From the NCBI GenBank assembly GCA_002205965.3, contig NADL03000692.1:62001-126000 (forward strand): a DNA stretch of 64,000 nt, written 5' to 3'. This document shows, one piece after another, positions 47,021-58,275 of this stretch. Positions within the stretch are counted from its first letter, which is position 1, and the number at the start of each line of letters is the position of its first letter. This DNA is from Kappaphycus alvarezii (taxonomy: Eukaryota; Rhodophyta; Florideophyceae; Gigartinales; Solieriaceae). Below the pieces are notes generated by a model. The model was not told where the DNA came from and did not search any database. It was given only the letters and a program-made list of their open reading frames with translations. A program made the translations under genes and the position numbers.

Positions 47021-48027
47021 ATGACCCACTTGTGCCGGCGTCCGAAGCCGCTACTGTCAAGAAATGAACATCTACGCAAATCTCAGCCCTATTCCAATTC
47101 CAAACACCCCACTCTAATCATCCCAACATTTCTACTCGCCCTCTGGTACAACCTTGCCCCGAAGCGACCCATCTTTCACTCGTGACTCAGTCCCGACCAC
47201 GAGCAAGTCATACAGTTCTCTCCACTCCCACTAGAATCCCACCTCCCGCAAAATTCACCGAACATGCCATTGTGCGCATACAAACAGCGAAAAGACGCTC
47301 AGGCCGTGTCTAATATCTCTCCAACACCGTCAAATCCTTCCGGCTGGCGACTAATACAAGTACATCCCTGCGCAGACTATTGTTCTTTAACATGGATGTA
47401 CTAACGCCTCTAAATCTTCCAAGATAGCTTTTCAACATTTTCCCGACCGTCACCGCGCTACCTGGCTGGTTTCAAGTCCTGAATCTTGAGAATGATACCG
47501 TGAAGCAGCCTCGAAAGCTCTCCTTGGGCGATTAGGAAGACCGTGTAAAATGGCGTTCAAAGGAAGTACTAGCTTACGCACAAGTTGTCGATCGATGGGC
47601 CAGACTTTCACATGCTGAATATGCTTTCATTGTACACGATGACGTCCTGTTCGCATCGCAAATGCAGCAGATAATCGATTTTGACGATCGCTATTTCGAA
47701 GACTTGGTTGAAGTTCGAATGGGCGAAAGACATGTTGTCAGGACCTCTATTATAAGCCCGTTCGATCTATCCGGGAGATATAACGGTATAGAAGGTCATA
47801 TACTGGATAGTTCTGATATGGTGGCACGGGTTTGGCTATGGCAACGTGTTCCATGGCTCGTTCGATATCTCCTTCCGACTTTTGACGAGGCCCCTTGTGA
47901 CTGGCTTGCTGATCGACTTTATGAACGAAACAGGACGCATATAGTCGTTATGGAGCCTAACGCGGTCCGTCACCGAGGCCATATATCCAGCTTTGAAAGT
48001 AATCACCGTGAAGGGTTGCTAACATGA
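47021..48027 (+). pseudogene. GnT-IV (GT54)-like glycosyltransferase pseudogene
   Basis: N-acetylglucosaminyltransferase IV enzymes add a branch to N-glycans in the Golgi. From the ATG at 47021 the first 50 codons include a hydrophobic stretch (PTLIIPTFLLALWYNLA) that could be a type II signal anchor. After a frame change the remaining sequence is collinear with GT54. It has TAKRRSGRV, then EDRVKWRSKEVLAYAQVVDR (the DS.ERV.WR segment), AEYAFIVHDDVLFAS (the EDD/DxD-type metal site), DEAPCDWLADRLYERN and VRHRGHISSFESN. Three stop codons lie in this single frame, TAA at 47311, TAG at 47425 and TAG at 47533, so the gene is dead unless read through. The roughly 335-codon length is short for the family. 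Confidence 0.6.
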
Positions 48028-48083
48028 TACTCCACGTATTTTTGGCGCTGAGAAGTTCTACTTGAATTTATAACCTAATTAAT

Positions 48084-48551
48084 TTGCCCCACTTGGCATT
48101 TACCCTTCCCTCATTCTCATGCAATGACGTTACCATTTGCCCAACATCGAGAACTTTCGCATCATCGCACCTTGCTGGAAGGGACGCCTTTCCCTTTCAG
48201 CTTAAAAATAGGTCCCCGACTCAATCTCATATGAGAGACTCATTCTGTTCCATCCCATCCCATCACAACTATACTTCGTATCCGTCTCCCTCCAGGCGCA
48301 ACTCAACGCCTAGCATTGCCTCCTCACGCCACAATGACGGATCTCGGCGGGGACGCGCGCCGCATAACTTATTCATTATTAATTCCGAACTGTATCCCAA
48401 TGTTACTGATTTTGATGTTGAAGTCAACATCTGGTTTGTGCTTGAGTTGAATTCTCTTACAGCGTCACAGATTGGAATATTTTTATTGGCTAATCAGAAA
48501 GAATCACGTCATCAAGAAATCGTAGATGCTTTTAATCAGTCAATAAGCTGA
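48084..48551 (+). CDS. hypothetical protein, 155 aa
   Basis: An intact ORF starts 57 bases after the glycosyltransferase stop. The first half is Ser/Pro-rich and low in information. The second half (NVTDFDVEVNIWFVLELNSL, then SQIGIFLLANQKESRHQEIV) looks like folded protein. I do not recognise it. It may be the end of a broken neighbour or a chance ORF. Confidence 0.3.
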   Translation: MPHLAFTLPSFSCNDVTICPTSRTFASSHLAGRDAFPFQLKNRSPTQSHMRDSFCSIPSHHNYTSYPSPSRRNSTPSIASSRHNDGSRRGRAPHNLFIINSELYPNVTDFDVEVNIWFVLELNSLTASQIGIFLLANQKESRHQEIVDAFNQSIS

Positions 48552-49355
48552 AAAGTCTTACATAAATACAATTTGTCGCCTCTCATTTCATATTGCTCTG
48601 CCGTTTTTGCAAATTCATGGAAGATGGTGCTGCGGCAGTCCCACGCATATGGTATGCATGAGCGCGAACATACGTATAACATGTAGTTCACCATGTTCAT
48701 GGTCAAACGTTTCTTATGGAATGCCATCCACCAGACGAGAACGGTGTCATTGTTCCATACCTGAACATAATGCGAACTGACGTTAATGATATGCACTAGA
48801 CCCCTTCAATAATTCATCCCTATGAACCCTTTGAATCATTCGAATAGTCTGCAATCTTTTCAAAACCCAAGTGTAACACTAATGAGATTCATGTTCACGA
48901 TGAAATATACCGCGACTTTGCCGATGCTACACCGGCCGTAGTGAGAACCGACACGGGAAGAGCGCTGGGCGGTTTTAGGAGGGGCTAGCAGCGATGTTTT
49001 CATAAGCGGTTTTCGATTTGAAAGTATGTAAAGGGTGTCGTGCACTGACGAAAACCACGACAGGAAGGTTTTTGCGGTCAATGACCTAATCTTTTCCACG
49101 CAAATCGTTTGAACGCCGTCGGAGGACACAGCACAGTGCACCAAAAGGTCATATGAATGGCACTATTCCGTAAGCTTTACCTCTATGAAAGGTGGCGGTT
49201 ACACGTAATCTTGTCGGGGTGGCCCAATTTTCCAAGGTAAGTTACGTTATGTTCGTATTCCATATGCTTCAAAATCAAATCGTTCTCTCTATCACTCTGG
49301 AATTTTACTTCTTTTTTTTTCCCGCAAGGGAGCCCTTTTGGAAACGCCTGCCGAA
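48552..49355. other. intergenic, no gene recognised
   Basis: Minus-strand frames at 48796-48536 and 49144-48860 are open for 86 and 94 codons but show no family motif. The second has WFSSVHDTLYILSNR and could be a transposon fragment. Confidence 0.3.
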
Positions 49356-50590
49356 TTAATTACCCCCTTTGGGATTTGATGGACAGTTTAGATCGTGCGA
49401 TAGGAACTTGAGAACGGGAAGTGGTCTTGGAACCAGATGGGGCACTTGAGCGCTTATCACAGTGAGATGAATGAAGTCTTTTCTGGAAATTTCTTTCAAG
49501 GAGTCCAACTCTTTCTGAAGAGAGGCCATCACTTCCAATTTGGCCTCATCAGACTTGCCTTTCCCCATGGAATGAATCTAGAATTTTTGCGATCGTTGGG
49601 TACTTTGGGGAAATATCCGAACTGTTCTCTCCATGGTAGCCGGACTGCGGAGGTTACCTAAAGGTGGATAACTCGACAAGTGACGCATGTGTGGATTCCT
49701 ACGGAATGCTTCGGCTCTACTGGTGTGATCTCGTCATCTCTGCAAAAGCCTTTTGGGCCCGACTTGCTCAATTTGGAACGAATAGCATCTTCATAATATG
49801 AATCATGGCTTCGCCGGTTAGTTTGATGCGATCCAGTTTCATCTTTGTCGTCGCCATCTCGATCGTTAAGGTGCTCTTCGCTGACCGCATTCCCTTCGAA
49901 ATCTTCATCTTCAAAACTAACAGCGGGTTCCTTTGTATTTTGACTTACGTTGCGGTTCTTTCTCCGCTCTTGCGTCCGCCGAACAGGTCTGCTTGTCGTG
50001 ACCATGGAACTTTTCCCGTTCGTATTCCTCAGTTTCTTCTGTCCAAAATATCGTGCTCTTCTCATCATCTTCTGGAAACCAACTCCTTTATGGCCCAGTT
50101 TTTCACGTTTTGTCGGCAAATACGAAAACTCTTCTAACTTGTAAATCTCCTGAATTACCCATTCATGACTCTTAAAGGCACTTCATTGTAAGTTTTTGTT
50201 CCGTAATGGGCCTACTGCTCGCCATTACTACCCTCTTCTGACAACAGGTTCTCAAGCTGCTCACCAATCATTTTTTTCAGCGCGGTTGTGATCGGTATCC
50301 TTCATACTATCATCAGAAAACTCTCCGTACAGCATATCTGGATGATCGCGATGCTTCTTGTTATGCATTTCAATGAACTGACGAAGATAAGAAGATACAT
50401 TTATGAATTTGTTAGGATCTCTGGGTGTAGATTCCGGAACTTCCTCGTTTGAGGGGCGCCTCAGTTGGCCACACCTGATAGGTTTGGGCATCCCGGGAGG
50501 TACCATTGAAGTAATTCGCAAAAGGGTGTTTGAGAAGAATTGGGGAACTATTTTTAGCTTCCGTAGAGGACTGGATGACCTCCTGTAGGT
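49356..50590 (-). pseudogene. charged transposon-associated protein (frameshifted)
   Basis: Three collinear minus-strand stretches (50521-50261, 50119-49658, 49568-49356) read as one protein. They give NVSSYLRQFIEMHNKKHRDH, then IQEIYKLEEFSYLPTKREKL, then GVGFQKMMRRARYFGQKKLR, a long acidic/basic linker, and a coiled coil (EVMASLQKELDSLKEISRKD). The pattern of a basic helical part plus a coiled coil suggests a DNA-binding accessory protein. It is divergent from the CACTA-like transposase. No family is certain. Confidence 0.4.
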
Positions 50591-50924
50591 TTTTTCACGT
50601 GCACACCAATTTCGATTCTATTTATTTCCTACAATGCGTGTTTGTACAAGCAGCAAACTGACCCAGACTTTTTTCGTTTCACTCCATTGCGTTTCGGTCT
50701 CCCCCACCCACCTCCCGGTGATAACGAGAAATGTGGCCCTTTTTGATGTTCGTATAATCTGATCATAAGTTTCCATTGGGTAATGATTGAGAAGCTGAAG
50801 TTCTTTTCATCTTTCGTCCCCTCTGTTGGTGTTTGTGCTGCTTTTCGCGCCTTTATCACAGTGAAAATTAAAGTTTCTAAAGATAGATAGTTATGTTTGT
50901 TTACTCGAGTATCGTTGTCATTGT

Positions 50925-53900
50925 ATGCCTGGAATGCCCTTGTGTTATGCCACGATGCGTAGTCATCGGCGAGCGGCAAATGAGCAACACAGTATCCGGA
51001 ATGCTGAGATGCTGCCTATGGGTCCAAGGTATTCTCATGAAATCGCTGAAAGGCTACGTCAAGACGCGGTGTTATCGGAAACCGAAGTCGCCACCGCGCA
51101 GCGAGGTCAGGAAAGCCGAGTTTGTATTCACCCGCAAGAGTTTTCTGTAGAGCAGGAAGGATCTGCATCTCATACCTCACACAAAGACAGCGAGAGCGAC
51201 ATAACAGGGGTTACAAATGAAGATGAGGAGAACTGTGATGTGGAGGTTGATGTATCAAGAGGTAGACTTGTGGCTGCAGAAACAAGCTCCCAAGACATGA
51301 TAGATCAAGTGGAATTTGCAACAAGCCATCCTACATCAAGCGGTGGTGATGAAGTAATGGTGTCACCTGACAACAGTTCTTTATCTTATTTCATTTTCCA
51401 CTCTAGTCCTCGCGAACGATTCATGAACGGGGCAGTCGAAAAGAAGCGCTGGGTGGGGCTGCCGGTTGATTTCACGCCTCAGAGGTTACTCATGAGAAAT
51501 GTTCTACATAATATTGAAGCCCCTTACAAGACGTGGAAGACTGTGCACCACAACATTGAAAATTATTCCGGATTGGGCACGATATCTAATCTTTTTTGTC
51601 GAACGCATATGTTGTTCATAGATCATGAACTAGATAACATATAATGTACAAACATATCTGTTTCTTGCGATGTGTGCCGCCAGGTTGGGACGATTCCTTC
51701 ACTTTCCGTCTTCGAGTATATATCATTGTTGCCTAGAATAAAGTCCTGAGTGAAAGATGAAGACACAGCGGGTCATTTGTTTTCATACAGTCAAGAAGCA
51801 ATTTTCGCCGAAGAGAATTTGGCTGATACTGGGTTTCGTGATTACTTTGATGGATCTTTATACAAGGACATCATCGCAGGGAATGGTGGCGAGCGTAACT
51901 TTGCGTACGATATATTTATGGCGCCATCATCGGATGGGTTTCAGGTATTTGGAAATCGTAGCTTCGACGCATGGCCTATCGCCGCCTTGAACATGAATCT
52001 GCATCCGAGCTTTTGCTTTCTAATACGGAACGTAATTCCATTAGAGTTTCTTGGGGGAAGGCATCAGCCAGCTCGGCTTGATACATTCTTTGCACCCTTT
52101 TTCAGTGAAATCAAAGAAATCAACTCCAACAGGGACATAGTCTTTCCGACAACGTTGAGCGTCGTATCCGCGTACATGTACTATGGGCTACTTTTGATCT
52201 CCAGGCTCTTGCCAAGGCAGCCGATTTGAATGGGCCATCCGAAAAGCATGCCTTGCTTTTGCCAATTCAATACTTTCTTTCTCCGTTCTTCGAACAGGCA
52301 CTACTTTCCATCATCAATACGGGTACGAGATAGTTCAGGGTATGTTCGCTTGGTGCGGTTGTATAATCCATGCCAGAAAAATGGAAGGGATCCGAACAGG
52401 ATGCGTTCGATCCAAATACTGCTGAGTCAAGGCTCAAATTTACCACAAGCGCAAAGGCAGCGAATATCGACAGAAAGCGGGGTCAAGTGCAGAACTTTGC
52501 TATACTCACTGCCCACAATTGTGCCGTTTCAGCCTTTCCCGATCGACACAATGCACCTCGGCATGAACATATCCAAGGACGTTATTTCCATCCTGAAAGG
52601 GGACAAAGTACACCTTCAAGGGGTGCCTGGATACGCGGGTGAGCCGTTCGTCGTAAGTTGAAATGGATGAGCTATGGTAGATACAGAGATCGAGCAACTA
52701 GGCCACGGTACTTCACAGTGCGGTTTCGGAGCATGGCCTAGACCAACTGCCCTGTACTTGTCATGGAAAGCGGCTGAGCTTAAGCAGTTTGTGTTGATTT
52801 ACAGGCTTTTTTTGCTTGATGGTCATGTCCTAAGGTCGATACTAAGTGGGTTGCGCTCTTTAACATTAGTTGTAGACATCTTGTCTCGTGCATCATTGAG
52901 TGAGGATGATTTGGAACAGCGTTCCAATCATGTTGTTAACTTCTTTTCTTTCTTCGAGCGGGAGGTTTTCAAGTACGAGCAAAGTCGTGTGGGTTTTTGC
53001 AAACTTACTTTGCACCTGCTTTTTCACATCAGAGAGAATGTTGAACGCTGTGGACCACATGGTAATTGTAATAAGTTCTAGTTGGAGCGATACGTCAGGT
53101 TTGTTAAGCACAGGCTTAATGCTCGTGCCAAGGCAGCAGCATCAATGACAGAGGGCGTTAAATTTCGCGAAATCTACAAGCTTTCTGCAGAGAGTACTTT
53201 TTCACGTCAGAAACAACGGATTAGGATGGTCAGAGTAGTAACTACTCTCGGATACGATGAGAGCGCTGATAAGGGAATTGTGATGCTGGGTCCGAGGAAA
53301 AGTGAGGTCTTAGTTTCTCGCGAAAACAAGAGACTGGACTTGAGGAAGCTGTTGCACGCCTATGCTGCTTCGGAATTTAATCTTAATGAAAAACAGTTGC
53401 GAAGGGCAGTGCCTTTGGATCACTTTATTAGTTGTAGGGGGTTAAGATGTCCTTTGGGGTGATTGGCATGTGATTGGTGCAAATCTCTGCAGAAGGAAGC
53501 GCTCCTCGTTTTCGAGGGATAACTATTACGTGGCTGGAATTCGCTTGTGATGATGATGTAGCGTCCGGTAGAATTGAATCACAGAGGCGGGATACATGGT
53601 ACGGAAGAGTATTGAAGTTTCTCGAGTATGGATTTAGAGTTGGATATCAACTTGTGAAGAAGCGTCTTTCATTGCGCACTGGACATGCGGGCTGGAAGTC
53701 ACATAATTATTTCAGGTTTATCAAAGGGATAGAATTACTGGAAGATTGTTCACGAAGTTGACAGGGTAGAATTATTCGCAATTTCCAATCCCATTGGGGT
53801 TTTGGAGCATACTTATCCTGCAGATGGAAACTTTGCGCGACGAACTGCACATAAGGCATTCTTCTTAGATCCACATGGCGATTTGTACCATCTTCTAGAG

Positions 53901-53979
53901 GATGACTGTGTATCTCCAGACGGAATTAATCGACGTTTGGTTGGTTTATCATCGCAAAGAGGGCGTAGACGTAGATAGT
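50925..53979 (+). pseudogene. CACTA/TNP2-like transposase (frameshifted)
   Basis: The order follows TNP2/Plavaka-type transposases, which excise and reinsert CACTA DNA elements. An acidic N-terminal region spans 50925-51644 and includes LSYFIFHSSPRERFM, then LPVDFTPQRLLMRNVLHNIE, then SGLGTISNLFCRTHMLFID. A short Cys pair follows near 51,665 (VSCDVCRQVG). The core contains FAYDIFMAPSSDGFQVFGNR, then SFDAWPIAALNMNLHPS, then PLEFLGGRHQPARLD. It continues with VHLQGVPGYAGEPFVVS near 52,640 and LLDGHV near 52,825. Then come CKLTLHLLFHI near 53,005 and LERYVRFVKHRLNARAKAAA near 53,080. The C-terminus reads AHKAFFLDPHGDLYHLLEDD then GINRRLVG, ending at 53,979. About six single-base frame changes interrupt it; otherwise it is full length. 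Confidence 0.75.
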
Positions 53980-54525
53980 CGAGCATAACTATATGATTGA
54001 GATTGGGAAGGAGAACAAAGCAGAATGAAATCGGGTGACATATACGGCTTTGATAGCCGTCAATTGGAAGTGAAACGGTGGTTTCATGCCTTTTACTGAT
54101 TGAAGACAAAATTATCATAAACAATGTTGGCCTTGGCAGGAATACAGAGTACTGTTGTAAACAGCGTTGACAATTAAATTACAAACGAGGCGTCCAATGG
54201 GAAACCAGCTCTACAAGACCGGTAGAAGCTATTTTTCGCAGAAGTGTATCATCAAGAGCCAATAATTAGATGGCGAATGCTTTTGGCTACTTTGTGAAGG
54301 GCTCAAATATGTCCGTATTAGGTGTTAAAATTTTGCACATGGAGCGCCAGTGGACGAAAAGAGGATGACAATAGGACTGTATACCTGTTAGTTGGAACGC
54401 CATTGGAAGAAAACTGGACGATTAAGTCATCTAACAATTCTTACCATTTCATATATCTTTTGCACTCCTTCTGCGTTCTAATTGCAGATAAAATTTCCCC
54501 TAGAGTATGCTATGAAGGGACGCCG
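53980..54525. other. convergent intergenic region
   Basis: This gap lies between the 3' ends of the CACTA-like transposase (plus) and the nuclease-fusion gene (minus). I see no gene in it. Confidence 0.4.
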
Positions 54526-56490
54526 TTACAAATCCAGGTATGTGGTGAGGTTTCTCGTGCGCCTATCGAAGAATAGGATCGAGGAGAGCTGGGAGGAGAG
54601 CTTGCATGTAGTTGTAAAGATTTCAGGAGAGCGAATGAGTACCGTGTACAGTACCCCAGTCTCAGAGGCAGCTAAATAAATAGCAATGCGCCCATACATC
54701 ACTAGCAGTTGATGTATAATTTGACCCATGCACTCCTCCAGGATGTACTTCTTAAAATTATCATCTCCGATGACGCAACAAATAAGGCCCGAAGAGATCT
54801 GTCCAAGGGAACGGGCAATGCTTGTTGGTTGAACTCTCGACTTGATCTCTACAGTAGCCGCAACGTACAGGTTTCCATCAACCTCAAATGTGTAATATTC
54901 ATCAAAAGAGCCATCATCAAACAGATCTACCTGTAACAAAGCGATCGCGTCAGGGGTGCAAGCGATGTAGGGATCATCTTTTCTCTGAACCATTCCAACC
55001 TCCAACAGCGCCCAACCCTCTCCATACTGCTAATTGCAGCACCTACTGGTTTCTCGTTCATATTCCCGCGCATTATTGATTCAGAATAAACCTTTGAGCT
55101 AAACCATGAGGTACACATTACTTTAAACCAGTCTGCAGTACAGTGCTCCTCTGTGTTTTCTACGCCGTCCATTTGTAGGTTATTGCTCACTGTTTCATCT
55201 CGCATCAGCATCAGACCCGCATTCGTTCCTGTTAAGTGGAATTGGCGAAGGACCAACCAATCGGCGCATCTCTGTGCACTTTTAAGACAATTGCGTGTTT
55301 CTATCACACGCCTTTCCACGACTTCCGTCATTTTTGGCGGACTGTATCTTCTCAAGACGCTCTTGTAAACAAATTGCCCATTTGCCGCCGTTGTTAGCTT
55401 TGAGGGCAGCAACCCAATTATTAGGGGAACTCTGCATGCTCTCTGGAATCGTGAACATGAAGCGTAGCACGTTGCAAAAATTAGCATTCCGCCACTCTCG
55501 TACAACGATTGCTCTCACTTTCTTCACTCCAACATGGTTCCCTTTTGCAGGAATACGTTTGGTAGCAATAAATACATCAGGTTCGAGGTCCGCCTCGTCC
55601 GGGATTGCAAATCCTGGAGGGTGATCAAAGTCAGATATAGGTAGTTCCTGGGCTGTGCCCAACCCTTCCGTAATTTCAGCGTTGACTTCTATGAAAATGA
55701 CCCCGTTACCCTCCCTTGCGCCCTCTGGAACCGTTGAAGTGTCCTGAGGATTTACCTCAAGCCCTCCCCATCATGATAGGTATTAAGATCCCCATGTGCC
55801 TCCTCCAGGTCCCTGCGGTGAATAAAGAAGTAACGCTGCCCTACAAAGGGACGTGAACGGATGACGTGCTCCGCATGACAAGTATAGAACTGAGGCCCCT
55901 TCTACGAAGTATTTCTAAGAATAAATATTTCTCATACCCCCTATCCGCTGTGATTACGCAACGATTCAACGCTTCTTCACCCTTCTCGTCCAAAATACTA
56001 GACAGAAGTTTAGTGACTGACTCTGACTGTTTTTCTCCTCTCCTCCTAAATTTTAGCCAAGAACCACGCGAAAAACGCGTCTTCTACAATCGAATCCGCA
56101 GAATGACCCCCTTGTCAGCCTTGAGTGCGCTGCGTCCCCTTGATTGTCCGCTGCACATGTTCCGAAAAGTTCATCGTCCAAGGGTCGCAATCAAATGCAG
56201 TGCACAAAAGAAAACTTTTCTTGTCTGTCTAAACGACAGGTGTTCAAACCCCGACTGTGACCTGATCGCGTTGAGATTTCCATGTCAATCCTCCCTCTTC
56301 TCCCCTGCCTGTTAGTGGATACGCTAGTAGATTGGCAAAAATAAAACGTTAGCGGGCGAGAGGAGTTGCAGTACCGAGTGAACCCATCATAAAAAACAGC
56401 TTTCTCAAAGCTGAAACCTGACGTGTGCGTCAACAGAAGCACTGCGAGGAATCGATACATGTCTACGTCTGAGACCGGCACTTCGTTCAA
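54526..56490 (-). pseudogene. DDE-type transposase fused to a PD-(D/E)XK nuclease (frameshifted)
   Basis: The minus strand reads as one long protein in pieces. N-terminal: VSDVDMYRFLAVLLLTHTSG then FSFEKAVFYDGF near 56,460. Middle: GHSADSIVEDAFFAWFLAKI near 56,080, then CVITADRGYEKYLFLEILRR near 55,950 (candidate catalytic Asp) and GLSSILVM. Then FDHPPGFAIPDEADLEPDVF, KVRAIVVREWRNANFCNVLR, QRCADWLVLRQFHLTGTNAG near 55,260 and SIMRGNMNEKP near 55,070. C-terminal: DDPYIACTPDAIALLQVD followed by AATVEIKSRVQP (residues P-D-A ... E-I-K), the hallmark of PD-(D/E)XK nucleases of the YqaJ/lambda-exonuclease sort, then YLAASETGVLYTVLIRSP. The DDE part resembles piggyBac/IS4-like proteins only weakly. 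Several frame changes exist; the C-terminal 159 codons are intact. Confidence 0.5.
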
Positions 56491-58055
56491 TTGATGAAGT
56501 ACTACTGTTCGTTAATCCAATCTCTTATCTGTTTCAATAGAGGGCCACAGAACAAAAAGAAGATAACAAAACCAGTAGGTGCTGTGCTTTTCACTGCAAT
56601 TGGGTTATGAGGTTGTCCACGGCATTTTTGCAAAGCAAAAGAGATCTCTTCCCCACTGTGGTTTCAGAAAAGTCGTCTTCAATCATAATAGAGAATTACA
56701 CTCATCACTTGATAGCCTTCAACCCACCGAGGGATCCAAAGAATTGCTTGCTCCTCGACGTCTGAAACTACGCGCATCCCTTCTTCGAGAAACGCCACGC
56801 CCTCGTCCACGCCCCCGTCCCCTACCATGTACTCCCTCTCGCCCCCTCACGGTTTCATCCAGGAGCCGAGTCTAATTAGATCCGTCAGGAGCACCTAGGC
56901 TAGGGGTGTCAACTGGTCCAGATTGAATGGCATCTTCCATCGCCGCATAAAGTTGGAGCCGGCAAAGAACAGTATAAGAAGGTAGAAAGGGCGGTAGGAC
57001 GGGCACCGGGATACGAGATGGAGTTTGAATGCCCCAGAACTTGGAGAATATGGCTCAAATCTAGCTTTTTGCTATGGACTGGGGTTTTGGACATTGACCT
57101 CGCTATTCGGGTAACGTCTCGGCAAGGTATCCAATTTCCATTTTAAAAGTCGAGCGAACGGGCAAAACCGCTTTCTCTGTCATACAGTGAAAGCCAACGT
57201 TAAAAATAGTCCAGAAGCTTCGCTTTTGGTCCTCCAATTTGCATTCCTAAACTGCTTTTCTGACCACTATACTTTTCAATAGCAGTGTAACTGAAATTTC
57301 TATTTTTAGGTACTGATCAGTATAGTGATCAGTAAATTAATTAGGGATATTGCAGTATGTCACCGCCGTTCGTTTAGTTCGAACCATGTTTTCGTTACTC
57401 TTTATTCCGTGAATAAAGCGCTACTGACTACTACTCCACTTTGTGAAAACTCTACACAACGACCGGATTGCGTAGTTCGAGCCCCATGTGTGCGCAATAG
57501 TTAATACGCGACCCGAACGGAAGCCCAGCTGCTCAATGTGGTTCAGTTTATGCAAGTAAACCTCCCTCTCATAAAGACCCACGCTGTAGACTTCCCCTTT
57601 TTGCTTTCATCGTTGCAATTACATAGCCGTCAATAGCAGCCATGCCCTCGAATTTTGGGAATGATGGTTTGTTCTCTGACGACGCCAACTGTATGCGGAG
57701 CACGTTTTACTTGATACTTTGAGAAGAATGATGCCCGCTTGCTCCTTTGTAATTTACTGCAGTGTGCCTGGAATAGACTTAAATAAACCTAACACGGACT
57801 GCGAATTATACTAGTTCGGAGTAAAGCCCAGGTCCCTCCATCAGAAGGGACTTTTCTGTCCACAAATGTGAGCTCTCCGAGCTCAACACTTCCTATCAGT
57901 CACTCGAAACAAAAGGATCTCTAGTCCCAACTCTCCTGATACGCGTAGACCTGCAGCAGGCCTCTCCTTTCTCCCTCATCCATACAAACCAGCCCCACTA
58001 AACGCCAGAAGTTGAATCGACGGCAATCACGTGTGAACTGATCTCTGAGTGATCA
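56491..58055. other. intergenic with candidate element end
   Basis: A plus-strand frame at 56579-56875 is open for 98 codons but unrecognised (Pro/Arg-rich end). From 57,100 to 58,050 I see no gene. At 57264-57327 CACTATAC and GTATAGTG face each other, and TGATCAGTATAGTGATCA at about 57,315-57,331 is itself palindromic. Confidence 0.4.
57314..57327 (-). repeat. candidate CACTA-type terminus (right)
   Basis: The inverse of 44105-44118. A second CACTATAC lies 50 bp upstream at 57264. Flanking trinucleotides (TTG left, ATC right) do not match, so no target duplication supports a single 13.2-kb element. Confidence 0.3.
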
Positions 58056-58079
58056 CCTAAGCACACGAAATGACTGAAA

Positions 58080-58275
58080 TTCCAGGTCCGCTGGTTGCTT
58101 CGTACCTGTCAAAGATTACTTCAAAGCTGATGGTAGTGGAAAGTGGCGTTTCGGAGAAGACAGTAGAAAAGTTTATGATTTGGAGCGAGGAGGGCTCGGT
58201 TATGTGGCGCTGCCTCACCCCAACGGCCGAGACGCCTCGGGTGCTAGCTACATAATCGACACTCGACCGGTCTGC
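58080..58275 (+). pseudogene. possible cyclophilin-like exon
   Basis: After a CAG at about 58,085 the plus strand reads CFVPVKDYFKADGSGKWRFG, then GLGYVALPHPNGRDASGASY then IIDTRPV. This resembles the GGDF...G.GG.S.FG and G.GYVSM.....GSQFFI.T segments of cyclophilin-type peptidyl-prolyl isomerases, with key aromatic residues changed. No first exon or rest of the domain could be found. Confidence is low. Confidence 0.25.

Noticed and set aside
57264..57327. Complete 64-bp element between CACTATAC and GTATAGTG
   Set aside because: Too short to be more than subterminal repeats of a larger element end.
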